A stretch of DNA of 64,000 nt from the NCBI GenBank assembly GCA_023653785.1, contig JAMKCH010035865.1:1-64000 (forward strand), given 5' to 3'. Positions within the stretch are counted from its first letter, which is position 1, and each line of letters starts with the position of its first letter. The notes under the pieces are model-generated. The model was not told the origin of the DNA, did not search any database, and saw only the letters and a list, made by a program, of their open reading frames with translations. This document shows positions 34,441 to 46,134 of the stretch, in pieces. The translations under genes were made by a program, and so were the position numbers. The DNA is from Ophioderma brevispina. Lineage: Eukaryota; Echinodermata; Ophiuroidea; Amphilepidida; Ophiodermatidae.

Positions 34441-35165
34441 GGTTAGGATGTGCGGACCCCGATTTCCGAAAGCTTGTGGCATGTGAAACTGCTTGTGTCT
34501 CCGAAAGTGGGGATTGGGAAACTGGAAATTCTGTTAGAAAGAGAATTGCAAGCTTGGGAGCTGAAATTGGCTAAAAATTCAGCTTCTGGGGCCAACATTT
34601 CGGAAAAGGGGACCGTAAGAACTGAATTATGGCTTCAACTGGGTGGTCCTTGGGAACTGCTGGAGAGACACGAAAAAGGGGTCTTAAGGGCCACACATAC
34701 CGTACCTCTTTCAATGGTCAGTGCCCCCCAACCGTCGGGGATGATTATCTTAAAAATCTAGTTTAACACGGCTCTCTATGGGAAATGGGCATATAGAGGG
34801 CGCGATAGACATACAAATCATTGACCTTTGCAGACCTATATGTCAGATTCCCGCAATGATTGTTTTGATGATTTTGAATGGTCCCTTATTTATAATCGGT
34901 CGTCCAAAATTGTGTCGCCACGTCTTAAAAATTGCTCTTAAAATAAAAGACGGTGTGCATGGAGTCAAAAAACAGTGTGGGGGGCTATTGCCAATAAGGC
35001 GGGTAGCAAACCTGGTGGTTTGAGGGGCAATTCCCGGTTCGGTGTGAAACAAATGTTCCGCTCACAGGCAAAAATATACTGTCAAAGAGCAAGAGTCTGT
35101 GAAAAAGGGCCCATTTTTGAAACATGAACAATCCCATCTACGTTCCTTCTTCTTCTTGCGTATTG
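34441..35165. other. Unassigned DNA
   Basis: Open frames of 81-126 codons on the plus strand have no recognised domain. Confidence 0.3.
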
Positions 35166-35169
35166 ATGG

Positions 35170-35660
35170 CAGGCAGCTTAAATTATGTTGTAAAAGATGG
35201 AGCCCAGCTCACTGTTGATTGGTTGGGTTTGAGAAAAGAAAACAAAGCTATGCCAACATGTGGACGAAAGGTATGGGCAACTCAGTGAGAATGTGATCCG
35301 CAGTGTATGGCCTGTGGATAGAGAACCAATGGACAGGATGGAGGATGGCCGCAGCCCCATCGATGCATATTGCTGTTGAAGGGACCGACTCCTTTGCGAA
35401 TCCGGTTGATGGTGACTCCTTCCTTGCGTGGAAGATTGCTAACCAGGTGGAAGTTCTGTCATAGGTGTAATAGTGAGGGTCTGGTCTTGGAGTATTCGCA
35501 GGCAGATTCCATGTCTGTAAAATGTTGAATGGGGAAGCTGATTATAGGCCTTGAGGTGCTCACCTGTTGCATTTTGCTGTTTCTGCCGTATGATGTGACA
35601 TGGACGAATACACGAGGCTGTAGGTGTGGACCAATTGGCATGCTGCGATCTAGAAACTGC
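35170..35660 (-). pseudogene. LINE ORF2 C-terminal fragment
   Basis: Minus-strand frames give EGVTINRIRKGVG and FNSNMHRWGCG (35340-35415), then after a frame change TADHILTELPI (35270-35325). This matches the conserved C-terminal pattern of Jockey/CR1-like non-LTR reverse transcriptases: an R.G.G....L..WG block followed by an HI...CP block. The Cys normally present before PI is replaced by Leu. The segment is more GC-rich than its flanks and has at least one frameshift. Upstream minus-strand text to 35641 is open but not assignable. The same C-terminal pattern occurs on the plus strand near 56580-56700. Confidence 0.5.
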
Positions 35661-36540
35661 CGGACTGATTTTGGGATGTACTATTTAAAGTATAGTCAAA
35701 AAAAGAAACAGAAGCTTGTCTCAGTTCCTGTATGCTTAACCATTGGCGCTGTGCGTTTTTTAGGAGAAAAAAAAACATGCACTACGCGGAAGTTTTTTAT
35801 TTGCATTTTGAACGAACTTTTTTCGGCACAATTTTTCCATTTTTTCCTTGACCATCCAGGGCTCAATGTAAAAATCGATCAGTTTTGGCTTATTAATCAT
35901 GAAGTTGGTGTTAAAGGTTAAATATGTTGAAATTAAAGATGGCAAGGGCAGCTAACATATAAGGTAAAAAAAATATATTTCGAATTTTTTGACCCCAAAG
36001 GTCAATCTTGATGAGTCATCTTTTTTCGTCCATATGCTCCACTAAAGTTATTTTTGGAAATAAAACATTCATATTCTTGCTCAATACATACTAATGCATA
36101 TAAAATAAGTTCAAAGATGGGTTAAATTGGTGCAGAGTATGTTTGTCAGAGAAAAAGTACTTTTTCATGCCAAAAAAACACGTAAAATCAGGGAAGAAAG
36201 TGAGAAAATCGCCGTTAACTTATCTATTTTGTTACATTAAGTCAATTGGAAAAATTATTTAAAAACTATATATTTGTGAATGAGGTGGGTGCAAGGGCAA
36301 AATCCAAAATATGCATCTGGGCTATTCGAATATGCAAAGAACATTAACTAATGAAAATTTACATATTTTTCTCCCAAATTTGATGACGTCATCAAACAAG
36401 GAGTCACGGGCTATGCATCCCAATATTTGTTTAAAAGGTCCATATTTTTCTGGTTAAACGATAGATTACAACCATGGTCAAGTCGGAGGATCGGGGGGGG
36501 GGGGGGTGCACCGGTGGGATTCGGTCAACGGGAGACAGGC
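35661..36540. other. Unassigned DNA
   Basis: No domain is recognised. A G-run of 12 lies at about 36494. Confidence 0.3.
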
Positions 36541-36754
36541 TCACGGGATACAAATGCGTTTCATTATTCTCCAAAGAAAAGTAAACAGCATGTAGGGTTT
36601 GGTGTGTCCAAAATATGAAAAACCCTGTATTTTGTGATTTTTGTGCCCGAGAACTTAAATCTCTGGGAATGTAAGACAAAAACTCGACATTGGGTAATTT
36701 ATTTTTTTTTATTATGACTTACCTTGTGACAATAAGAACCTACTTTTAGATCTA
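36541..36754. repeat. Family X fragment, left of a mariner insertion
   Basis: CAAAGAAAAGTAAACAGCATG, CCTGTATTTTGTGATTTTTG, CGAGAACTTAAATCTC and CTACTTTTAGATCTA match 40625-40800 and 49605-49765 in order. The matching sequence resumes at 38078, after the mariner-type element. Confidence 0.5.
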
Positions 36755-38077
36755 CAGGGCGAATCAAAAAAGAAGTTAAAAACAAGCATTGCAAGTATCA
36801 CCACATGTTAGAGTGTGTTAGTATGGTCAGGTTTATTTGAGTTTCATGTCATTCCAATCCATAGTCTCAAAAAATCAGTCATGTACGACAATCAATAACG
36901 ATCTTCTGACTGTTTGTGTAAACATGAGCACAATGCGTTGTGCCAAAATAATCATGTGTTCGAATCATGGGTATCAATGGGGAAACCGTCGATACCTCCA
37001 GATGATCAATAAAGATGTTGTTCCCTTCATTGAACAGAATTTTCCTCGTTTTCAGCGCAGGCGAAATGGCCCAACTTCAACGAGCGTGGTGGGCACAAGA
37101 TGGTTGACGACTCCCACAGAGACGAACGGTGACCAGTGCGCCTTGATGAGTTATTTGAAGATTCGGGGTTTACCTCAAATCGCTGTGGCCCACCACGATC
37201 GCCTTGATCTGACTCCGTTAGATTTTTTCTTGTGGGGACACATCAAATCCAGAGTTTTAACGAATCATACAGCAGACCTTTAATGAGCTCAGCGTACGTA
37301 AAATCACGGGCGAGAGGTTGATATTGTCAGATCTAAGGACAGCAGAGCGTTAATCAGAAGAGCTGTGGACGCCCATGCTGGGGAAGGCAGGTGTGTGCAT
37401 CCAAGAGCGGTTGGATGGGAATGTGGAGGATTAAGTGGTGAGTGATTAAAGAACAGATTTAACATATCAAAGTATGAAATGTTCATGGTTATGGTTTTGT
37501 TTTTAACTTTGCAAAAAGCATTTGTCTTGTTTGCGGAAATAGCCATGATTTTTCACGATTGTCACACTCCAATGATTTTGCACTCACTGAAAGAAAAGAT
37601 ATCTGGATATTAATTGCGTGTAATCAAATATCGTCGATGGGCGGGAAAAACAACCTCATATGTAACTTCCACGGGGTAAATGCAAAACTCATAAGGTAAG
37701 AAAAGTGGGCCCCAATGATAAAACCTCATATGTGCATTTTTGGTCACATCGGGTTCTAGCTTGAATTTCATTGCCCAAATTATGATAGTAAATCACATGG
37801 CAAACTTTATTTTAGAATCTGGAGTAAATAATTACCTAACTATATTTAGAAAGGAAAACCTTCTAGTGCATGGCATTACAGCAAATTATTAAGTTTGGTT
37901 TGTCTCTCGAAAATGTAATAGGAGGGTTTGTATGTGACCGCTTTTACTACATGTGAGGGTTTGCTTTTAAAGGTCAAATGAACATAGAAGTTTTCCCGCC
38001 AGCGACGACTATGCAACTACATCATAATTTTCTTTTTTGGATTGGGTTCTGATGTTCTTCTTTTGAATACGCCCTTG
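36755..38077 (+). mobile_element. 1,323-bp Tc1/mariner-type element with TA duplications
   Basis: The left terminus CAGGGCGAATCAAAAAAGAAG is matched inversely by CTTCTTTTGAATACGCCCTTG at the right terminus. TA lies on both sides (36753-36754 and 38078-38079), the hallmark of IS630/Tc1/mariner transposition. The host sequence is family X: TTTAGATC-TA before the element and TA-TTAGTTTTCTTTTGGC after it, which is continuous at 40790-40815. A decayed transposase C-terminus lies inside (36990-37450). The length is normal for a mariner, but much of the interior after 37450 is not coding. Confidence 0.65.
36990..37450 (+). pseudogene. Tc1/mariner-superfamily transposase, C-terminal part
   Basis: The frame reads YLQMINKDVVPFIEQNF, later LTPLDFFLWGHIKSRVL, and after a frame change VRKITGERLILSDLRTAERL and RRAVDAHAGEGRCVHP. 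LTPLDFFLWG is the block around the third catalytic carboxylate region of this DDE/D family. The place where the second catalytic Asp is expected reads RRRNGPTSTS, so that residue is lost. The N-terminal DNA-binding half is absent, and only about 235 bp separate the left terminus from this fragment. The gene is inactive. Confidence 0.55.
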
Positions 38078-39520
38078 TATTAGTTTTCTTTTGGCTACAT
38101 ATGTAAGGTAATACATCTTTTAAAGGTGATGATTGGTATGAATCTATCGGACATATATAATGAAATATCCCTCCTAAAAATAAAACCAGATGGTTTTCAT
38201 GGCCATGGAGTTATCCTGCGAAAAAATCAAGATTTATTCCGATAAATGTATGCAACGTACAGCAATCATGGAAGCTACCATGTTATTCCCTGTGGTATAT
38301 TTACAACGCGCATTTTGCAATACCGAAAACAGAAGCCAGCGAAAAAAATATCACGTGACTTCAGCACGTTTGCCACAAGCCTCCTCCTTCGAACTTCGTT
38401 TTGAGCACACAAGGATAGGAGGCGAAGTTCGTTTTAGGAAAATTTTTATTGCAAAAAAAAAAACACTTTTTAAACTTCAGTGATTTGAGAAAAATGTAAA
38501 GGGGGGGGGGGTTTTAGATATCATTTTGTGATTAACAAAGGTTTTAATTGGCCTAAACACTAACAAACGTGGACATTTTAAAAAGGGGTCGCGTAATATT
38601 TATATTTTATCGCAGTCGCACTTTAACCAATGATCTTATACAATTGGATTGGCTACACAAAGTTTAATAGTATATTAGATGAATGGAGGAGCAAGGGGCG
38701 GACATCTTGGTCTTACCGAACCCAATAGCATTCCAGAGACACCTTTTTAACAGAAGTTGTAACCCGTGTGCACGTTTTAGAGATGCCATACCATACGCGC
38801 GCAAACAATGAGCTCACTGAATTGGCTTGATTCTGTAGTCTGTTATGTTGCTTTTCCACATCACTGGGAACAAAATTTTGTTATAAATGACCGGCTCTTA
38901 AGAATGCTTGGGTCTTTTTGATTTGATGCCAATATGGCCGTCAGTTGCCTAAAAAATTACACAGCCCAGGTTTCCAATCCATTGTATAAAGAGATCGTGT
39001 TCGGAAACCCACTAATAAGCGGTCGGTTCAGCAAAATCTATACGTTTTTCAATGTACCGCGTAGCGCTTCTTTGTATGAAGAAGAGTTTCCTAATTTTAT
39101 TTTAAAAACTTAACCAACGAATCCCAAGGCTCATTTTATAAAAAATAAGCACAAATTACAATGACATTTTTGATAAAGTTATATATTTTAAAGAAAAACG
39201 TTAAGCTTGTGCTTTTAATATTTCAAGTTAAAAGTAAACGGCGATAGTCTTTCATACAATTCCAGAACTTGACTAACCACCGACACCCTTTCAATTGGTG
39301 TGAAAGAACAAAACATGGCTTGTGTCATAAAAACCGACGAAAAAAGATCGTAAAAAAATAAACATGGCGGCTTCGTTAAGTCGTCTACTGCTTCGAAAGT
39401 TAAGGCATTAAAATGGTGTTTTCTTCGCAGAACTACTCCCAATGTACATGAAAACCTCTGGTACGCCATATTTAGGGATGTTCATTATGTATGTGCCGAT
39501 ATATTCTCCAAATGAATCCT
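38078..39520. other. Short family X remnant, then unassigned DNA
   Basis: 38078-38105 continues family X (TTAGTTTTCTTTTGGCTACAT). The rest carries no recognised gene. Candidate frames at 38190 and 39215 (minus) and an N-terminus-like start at 39364 were considered and not accepted. Confidence 0.3.
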
Positions 39521-39524
39521 TTAA

Positions 39525-40820
39525 GGTAATGCTTCGTGTGTTCTCACAAAACTCTGATTATTGATTAAGCTCTATCCCATGTTGTTATCCTATATTCCCA
39601 ATTTCATCAAAATGTCCTTTATTAGCTGTTTTACCAATGGAAACTTTCATATGTTATAATCTTGCAGTAACAGTCATTTAATACTCAAACGTAAAATGGT
39701 GGTTGGGCAAAGCGGTTGGTGGCGGGTCCCGAACCACTAATTCACTGATCTCTATCAATTGCAAACAGTTCACTGAAAACAATTCAGGACTATACCGGGA
39801 TAATAATCACTCTGATAATCAGAATAAGCGTTTCGATGGCATGGTTCTTTGAAGAAAAAAATTCATAAGCTAAAAGTAGAACATTATCCACTTCCTCTGA
39901 ATTGTGTCATGTCCTATTAAAAGTATCAACTAAATGTCTGAACTGAAATTTGAATTACTTAGTTCTTCGGGACAAGATGGATAGTTAATTATCTTTCCTT
40001 GGCGATGGCCAGCGCACAAATGTTGAAAAAAATATATGTGATTGGCCACACTCGAACCGACAACCACTGTATTACTAACACGGCGCTCGCACCCACTTAA
40101 GCAGCAAGCTAGGGTTAGTAAGAATGATAGGAGCGATCTATATCATCTATAGTGTTAGGTCCGAAAGTTCCCATATGCTTCCTAGAGGATAGCATCAAAC
40201 GGTATATTTACATATACGATATTAATAAACAATATGTTCGCCACCATCTTCATGTAACTTTTTTGAATTTTTATTTCTCAATTTTTGTATTTGTCTTACT
40301 ATTATGAGCCAAATTATTGGAAAAGTCTTCGAGAAAGTGATTTTTCATGCTGCGCGTCATTAAAATCGGTTTTAGACCGACATTGGAATCTGTATACCGA
40401 TTTTCTTTTTGCCTGTAATGTGGTCGTGTTAAAGTTCCCCATCAATGATCAGATTTTTGGGGAAAATCCATCGGTTAAAAGTGGTTTCAGAGAGATGTCC
40501 ACCCCAATGCACCACCGGAGTGCAGAAGACCCTTACATGCATATAAGAAGAGTTAAAATCTTTTTGGGGGATACCATATCCCGTAAGCAAGATAATTGTA
40601 AAGAGTACACCTGCTTTTCATATCCCAAAGAAAATGAAAACAACATGTAGGGTTATTATGGCCGAAAAAAAATAGGAAAAAACCTGTATTTTCTGATTTT
40701 TGGTGTCCGCGAACTTAAAAATCTCTCGGAGTCAGAAAAAAACATTGGTTTTCATTTGTTTTATATACTATCTGTTGACAAGCCTAGTTTTAGATCTATT
40801 TAGTTTCTTTTTGGCTACAT
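39525..40820. repeat. Family X, longest copy
   Basis: The first part (39525-39715) matches 42280-42465, the middle (39720-40535) matches 46135-46965 and partly 51055-51350, and the last part (40610-40820) matches 36541-36754 and 49600-49775. A minus-strand tRNA-like block sits inside (40035-40113). No conserved ORF runs through the copies. Family X is therefore a long non-coding element or the non-coding part of a larger one. Confidence 0.55.
40035..40113 (-). repeat. tRNA-like block inside family X
   Basis: Read on the minus strand: GCTTAAGTGGGTGCGAGC (box A-like), then TGTTAGTAATACA (anticodon-arm-like), then GGTTGTCGGTTCGAGTG (box B-like, GGTTCGA intact). The copy at 46440-46515 keeps GTCGGTTCGA, and that at 51125-51200 is more decayed. 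Stems are too poor for a functional tRNA. It is probably a SINE head. Confidence 0.4.
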
Positions 40821-40849
40821 AAATGGGACCATTCTAACCAGTTGGGGGC

Positions 40850-41765
40850 GTCTCCTGGTGGGGGGGGCAAATGGGGCGCTTGCCCCCCGGGTGGCCAAAG
40901 GGGGCGCAAAAAAGGAACAGAGAAAAGAAGTAAAAGACGAAGAAAGTTAACTGCCCGTTAACAGACCTGAGATTGTAAGGAAAGGAAGCGAGGAATGAAC
41001 ACAAAATAAAAAACAGCACAAAATTTACGAAAGATAGATTGGGAGGAAAGGGAAATGAAAAGGAGGAGGGTACAATTAAAATGGGAAAGAGATAGAAAAG
41101 CTTATGGCGAAAAGGAATCGACTGTAGGGAAAGCTAAGAGCGCCAAAATTAGGCGTAAACTGGGGAGAAATTATAAAAGGGAATTCCCGAATAACATGTT
41201 CACAACAAAAAAAAAGAAGTCTAAAAATAGTAAAAAGGTGCTGCCAAACAGCACAATAAGAAAAGCAAAATAAAGAGAAACCAAGGGTGGTGAATAAATT
41301 AAAAAAGAAAAGTGCACTAGACAAGAAAAAAGGTGCATCAAAAATATAAGAGAACAGAAAGAAAACGGAGAAAATGAAAGCGTCAAAAACTAACAAAGGA
41401 AATGTCAATAAATAGAAATAAGAAATAAGGGGCGTCAAAAACCTAAACAAAAAGAGAAAGGGGTTGAAAATAGTTAAGAAACGGATGCAAGAATAGCAAA
41501 GGAACTTTGAGTAATAATAAGGGGGTCACAACAGAAAAAAGAAAAGATTGAAAAAATAGGAAAGGGTCTCGAAACAGCAACTGAAACGGCTTATGGGATA
41601 TCGAAACAAAAGAAGGCGTCAAAACCTAAAGAGGGTTTGAAAAAAAGTTTTTAAGGGGGTGCAAAAGGGAAATCTAAAAAAAGAATAAATTAAATATATA
41701 AAGGGTGTCAAACAAACGGAAAGGGTAGCGAACAAGTCAAGAAAAGGGCTCCCATAAAGGAAAAA
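40850..41765. repeat. Purine-rich strand-asymmetric tract
   Basis: After a G-rich start (GGGGGGGCAAATGGGGCGC), about 800 bp of the plus strand is dominated by A and G. It holds loose repeats of GGCGTCAAAACCTAA (41375, 41434, 41611) and GAAAAGGGG. Minus-strand open frames here translate to Phe/Leu/Ser-rich hydrophobic strings and are compositional artefacts. Confidence 0.55.
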
Positions 41766-42279
41766 ATCAAATTGTAATTATTATTATTATTATTCTTATT
41801 GGAAAAAAACACCTCAAATTGAGTCTCAAAGATGAGCTAAATCAAAAATCAAGGAAAAATGCGCTGTATTCAATCATTAACAACTAAATCCACGTCCGAC
41901 CACGTTCATTATGAATCCCAGCCTTTTTCGTTTTTTTCGGCGGCGTTAGTTTTGGTGTCCTGTTTTGATTTATAAAGCTAGTTTTTGGAAGTTGGCACTT
42001 GGAACTGTTATTTTATCACTGCAGGAGTGTTCCCAGGCCATTCAATGTTGGGTTGGGGGGTTGCTGACAAAACTGTCCATTCAACCGCACAATTTCACAA
42101 ATTTTCCCGCTCGCCTACCTCCCCCGAAAAACAATTTTGTGTATGTTATTGGCCATATGCACGAAATGTTTTGGCGGCAATTTTCAATTTGCCACAGGGC
42201 GGTCCAAAAGTTCCATCCCAGTTTGCCCCCCCGGGGTACTGCCAATCCTGGATACGCCCTCTTAATATAATTCTTCGTG
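41766..42279. other. ATT microsatellite and unassigned DNA
   Basis: (ATT)6 occurs at 41776-41795. Two overlapping plus-strand frames (41965-42299) have no recognised domain. Confidence 0.4.
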
Positions 42280-42465
42280 TGTTGTTACATCTCGTTTGAT
42301 GATTATCTCAATCCAACTGTTTGTTGATGTCGTTTATATTCCCATTTTCACCAAAATGTAATGTTTATTAGCTGTTTTTACTGCATGATATAAACATTCA
42401 CTGTTAATATCATAGGCTGCAGTAACAATCTTTTAAACGCAAAAGTACATGGTGGTTGGACTTAG
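42280..42465. repeat. Family X fragment
   Basis: Matches 39525-39715: TTCGTGTGTT, ATATTCCCATTTTCACC, TTTATTAGCTGTTTTTAC, GCAGTAACAATC and ATGGTGGTTGG occur in the same order. The copy is cut at the SINE fragment that follows. Confidence 0.5.
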
Positions 42466-42555
42466 ATTGACCATCTTCTTTGCGTACCCACAAGGCATTG
42501 GTAATAGTTTGTGGCGATGTCATATTTATTCAACTGATAGATTGACCCTGACTTT
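42466..42555 (-). mobile_element. SINE tail fragment
   Basis: CGTACCCACAAGGCATTGG, GTGGCGATGTCA and TTTATTCAACTGA match the SINE tail at 1850-1920. Only the 3' part of the SINE is present. Confidence 0.5.
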
Positions 42556-42689
42556 TGATTAAAAGCCTTAAACCCAATTTTATGGTATTCAAGCACTACC
42601 GCATATTCAGCGCCTTTTTGGCATGCAAAGTTATTTTTTAGGTATCTGCCTTCTAGACAACGATTTCAAATAATTATAGATACCTAATA

Positions 42690-42885
42690 TATGGGCCCTC
42701 TTCTGTCCTGGTTATAAATATGATCGAGGAAATATGCGTCATGTTTACTCACCAGCTCATTCTTAACCCATCTTTCCGTGTCTGTTGTTTGTATATGTTT
42801 TGCACCATCTTCAGACGAGGATCGACTTGTGTTAGCGTTGTTAGTTCTTTCTACTCTGTTGAAATAAGATTTTTACAAAGTCATA
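42690..42885. repeat. Dispersed repeat shared with 49780-49965
   Basis: GCGTCATGTTTACTCACC, TGTCTGTTGTTTGTATATG, TCTTCAGACGAGGATCGAC and TCTGTTGAAAT recur in order at 49815-49950. Confidence 0.5.
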
Positions 42886-44680
42886 CATTTCAACCTTAAG
42901 TGCCTAAGGTGTTTTCACTCACGTTGGTGGCCGGGGTGGTGGTTTCCATGGAACCCCCTAAGGAAACCATTTCCAGATTTTCAAGACACTCTATAACACA
43001 CCTTTGAGGGGTCTAAGACAAGGCAGCGGGTGCAATATAAATGATTTCCAGTTTCGTTCTTATCGTCTGAATTAGGGGCAAATCATTTATTTCGAATGCG
43101 CAAAATCGCTCAAATGTACATGTTTTCCCTCCGCGCCCCTGCTTCATATCAATACAGTTGCAAATCATTATGATGTTTATATCTGCTCTAGAAGGCCAAT
43201 TTAATGTTTTAGCACAACATTATCATGTTTCCTTCGTGTATTTTTTGGTGTCGGCCAAGTAAATACGACATGTAGTTGCCATAGGGTTGTACAACAATGG
43301 CTCGCGCGTGCGCTCTATGGTGAAAATTGCTTCTTCAGCAATAAAGGGTTAATTATTTTTCTGATTATATAATTAATTTTGTTCCTGCATATGAACAACA
43401 TAAGGCAGAAAATCTTTTCTTGCACCGGGGTTTTGCTATTTCTTTTTAAATCAGCACTCCCGTTGGTGCCTAAGTGGGGGGGGGGGGGTCCTTAGTGACC
43501 CAAGCTAATTTATCTCATTAACGAACGGGCGGGAAATTTCAGTAATTTTTTTTATTGAAAGAATCGCAATCGATAAGTTGCCACAATTAACAAAAAATTA
43601 GATTCGAAAATATTTTTCCAGAGTGAGAAATCGCCGAAAAACAAATCTGGTGGTCTATGGGGACCTACCCTGGGGCACTTAAGGGATTACTCCTAGCCGC
43701 GATATTGCGAGAGAATCGAAAAATGTGGAATGCATTTGTTTTAAAACTTATAAATCAGGGATAGTGTGTAAACAATTTCCATGTCACGCTTTAATATAGA
43801 AACAAACCACAAATAGTGAAAAAAAAGAAGTTTGAGGAAATTTGTCATCCCGTCTCCCGTAACTAGCATACACAGCGATGACGCTCAAAAGATACAATAA
43901 ACAGCTGATTGTGGTTTACTCTAGCACATAATAACAAGATCAATAATGTTTTTGTTTGATGTCAAACTTGTATTGATCATGGGCACAACACATGCTTAAA
44001 ATCTGGGATTTCCCCGAAAAGGTTTTGTTTTGATCTCATCAGAATTGTGATACCAAACTTATACATGGGACTGTATTTTAGAGTGTGGCGCTTTGCGATA
44101 AATTGTTAATTTTTTGCACACAAGTCTATGGTATTGATAATGGCCCCCATCTTGGTTTTCAAGGTTATACAACAGGGGTCAAAATTTTAAAATGTGCGAT
44201 GTGTTAAAAAGCAAATCATGGTGGTTTTTCTGGTCACAAGGTTTCCAAAAAAGTTTTTTACACTTATTATGTCTTATAGTTCCGTATTTATATGGTAAAA
44301 ACTGAAAAAGGGGCTGAAAAAGTCATTTTGGTGTGTACACGGGCAAAGTTAAAAGTGCTTTAGTCATATGTAATATGTGGTGCAATTGTTTCCCTAGCTT
44401 AACAGTGATTGAAATCGGAATATTTGCCTTTATATCTGTTATGCTTAGTTTTTCACAACGTTTCCACCAAAGATAGGTGACAGGTTTAATAGAAGCTAAT
44501 AGAACCATAGCTTCCAATAGCTGTCGACTTTATTCGCCATTTTGTTAAGGTAGAAACATCCTAATCAAACTAAAGTCTTAATTAAACATTTTTCATGTGC
44601 TTTTCATACATAATATAGTATATGTGGAATTATGTACAATCCGACACACTTTCCTGAATATATTATGCAAAATGAGAGAT
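42886..44680. other. Unassigned DNA
   Basis: A G-run of 11 lies at about 43479. ACAACAGGGGTCAAAATTTTAAA at 44170 contains the fold-back signature of the 4902-5864 family, but no arm partner could be placed with confidence. Confidence 0.3.
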
Positions 44681-44806
44681 CCAATATGGCCGCAAATGGT
44701 TGCCATTTGATGACATTTGATGAGTTTCTTCTCTTGACCAAGGTACATATGGCCTCCAATGGTTGCCATTTGATGACATTTTGATGAAGTTCTCTTGACC
44801 AAAGTG
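44681..44806. repeat. Direct repeat, period about 65 bp, two units
   Basis: ATGGCCGCAAATGGTTGCCA and ATGGCCTCCAATGGTTGCCA each continue with TTTGATGACATTTGATGA and CTCTTGACCAA. Confidence 0.7.
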
Positions 44807-45589
44807 TACAACCATCACATAAAACTGGTATTTATGAAATTACGCAATTTGCCTTGTACTGACGATTTATTTTTCGAATTTATGAAACGTTTTGCTTAAT
44901 AGGCAAATATATGAAAATTACATGAATTTTTTTCCAGCTCCATTAATATGTTTTTTAATGCTTAACTCCCAACTCGGTCGGGGTAACTTTTAAAAAAAAA
45001 CGTCAGTACAAGCATTATCATCTAATGAACAACTCTGGCAAAATGGCATTTTTTATGGAAAAACAAAACTGGAGATATACATCAAAAATGCACACTTTTG
45101 GTCCAAAAATAGACACTGAGAAATAGGCAAAAATCGTTTTTTTCTGATACTTACTGGTCAATTAACATCACCAGTATTCCTGCAGCCATTACATTACTTT
45201 CTTAAAACCCCTAATGTAAAAAGAGGTTTGTATTTGCCCCGGTGATTTCCCTGGTCCTAATAGAACAAAGTGTGTTTCCATTTTTTTTTATTTCGTGTAA
45301 TTTTTTTGCAAAATATCCGTAACTAGGGTCTAAACGTACAGTAAAACGCGTTGGCTAAGAAACAACAATATTAAAACATATGGTAATTATCATTTTTTTG
45401 ATTTTCATGGTTGAACTGAGTAAAAACTGGACAAAACAGAAAATTGATTTCTTAAGAAAAAACATTTTTTGATAGGATCTTTCTACCTTAAATACCAGAC
45501 ACGTAGATAGTCAAAACTATTATATTCCATTCATGAGCTAAACCCACAATTTGAACCACATTTTACAAAATTGGATCAACTTTTTAATT
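44807..45589. other. Unassigned AT-rich DNA
   Basis: Nothing recognisable. Confidence 0.3.
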
Positions 45590-45745
45590 TTTTGACCCCT
45601 GTACAAACCAAATTGACTTTTTTAAAATTAAACCATTTTTTATAACAAATTTTGATTTGAATTCATTGTTGTGTTAATAATTCCTATACTTTAAGTCACA
45701 GGTAGTATAAACTATACCTTTTTGGAATCCTTGTAAGCCGACACA
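45590..45745 (-). repeat. Single arm of the TTGTACAGGGGTCAA fold-back family
   Basis: Minus-strand order: GGATTCCAAAAAGGTATAG, TTTATACTACCTGTGACTTA, AAAAAAGTCAATTTGG, TTTGTACAGGGGTCAAAAAA. This is the same order of blocks as the arms at 5113-5225 and 21498-21603. A matching opposite arm was not found. Confidence 0.45.
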
Positions 45746-46134
45746 AGCATCATGGTGTGCTTTTCAACACAATCGGAACATTTTCGGAAATCCAAGCTGG
45801 GGACCATGAAGGGGTGTGCAAGTGCTTCCATCAACTTGTTGTTGATTACAATGTTTAAATACTGTGTACCACAATTCACAATTTAAATCCGCATTTGCCA
45901 ACACTCACATAAGAGTCTGGTCACTACAGTCCCCCACTAGTATAGAATTAAAGAATCAGATAACAAGTACTGCCTTGTCTTGGAATAGCCATACAACGGA
46001 TTTCAAGCCAACACTTGCAGGTTATTTTGCATATCCATGCCATTCACAAAGATACACAAATATGAATTTTGAATGATTTGTTTTAGATGTTTCGGATTAG
46101 CACATCGCTGCTAATCCATTTAAGTGTTAAATTG

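Noticed and set aside
39364..39520. Strong start context with MAASLSRLLLRK, like a mitochondrial presequence
   Set aside because: The frame stops after 15 codons, and the only nearby acceptor would leave an intron of about 30 bp. The downstream frame matches no known protein that I recognise.
40035..40113. Functional tRNA gene
   Set aside because: Box A- and B-like words are present but the acceptor and anticodon stems do not pair, and decayed copies occur at the same place in other family X members.
41076..41450. 124-codon hydrophobic minus-strand frame resembling a membrane protein
   Set aside because: It is the complement of a purine-rich tract. The Phe/Leu/Ser content follows from composition.
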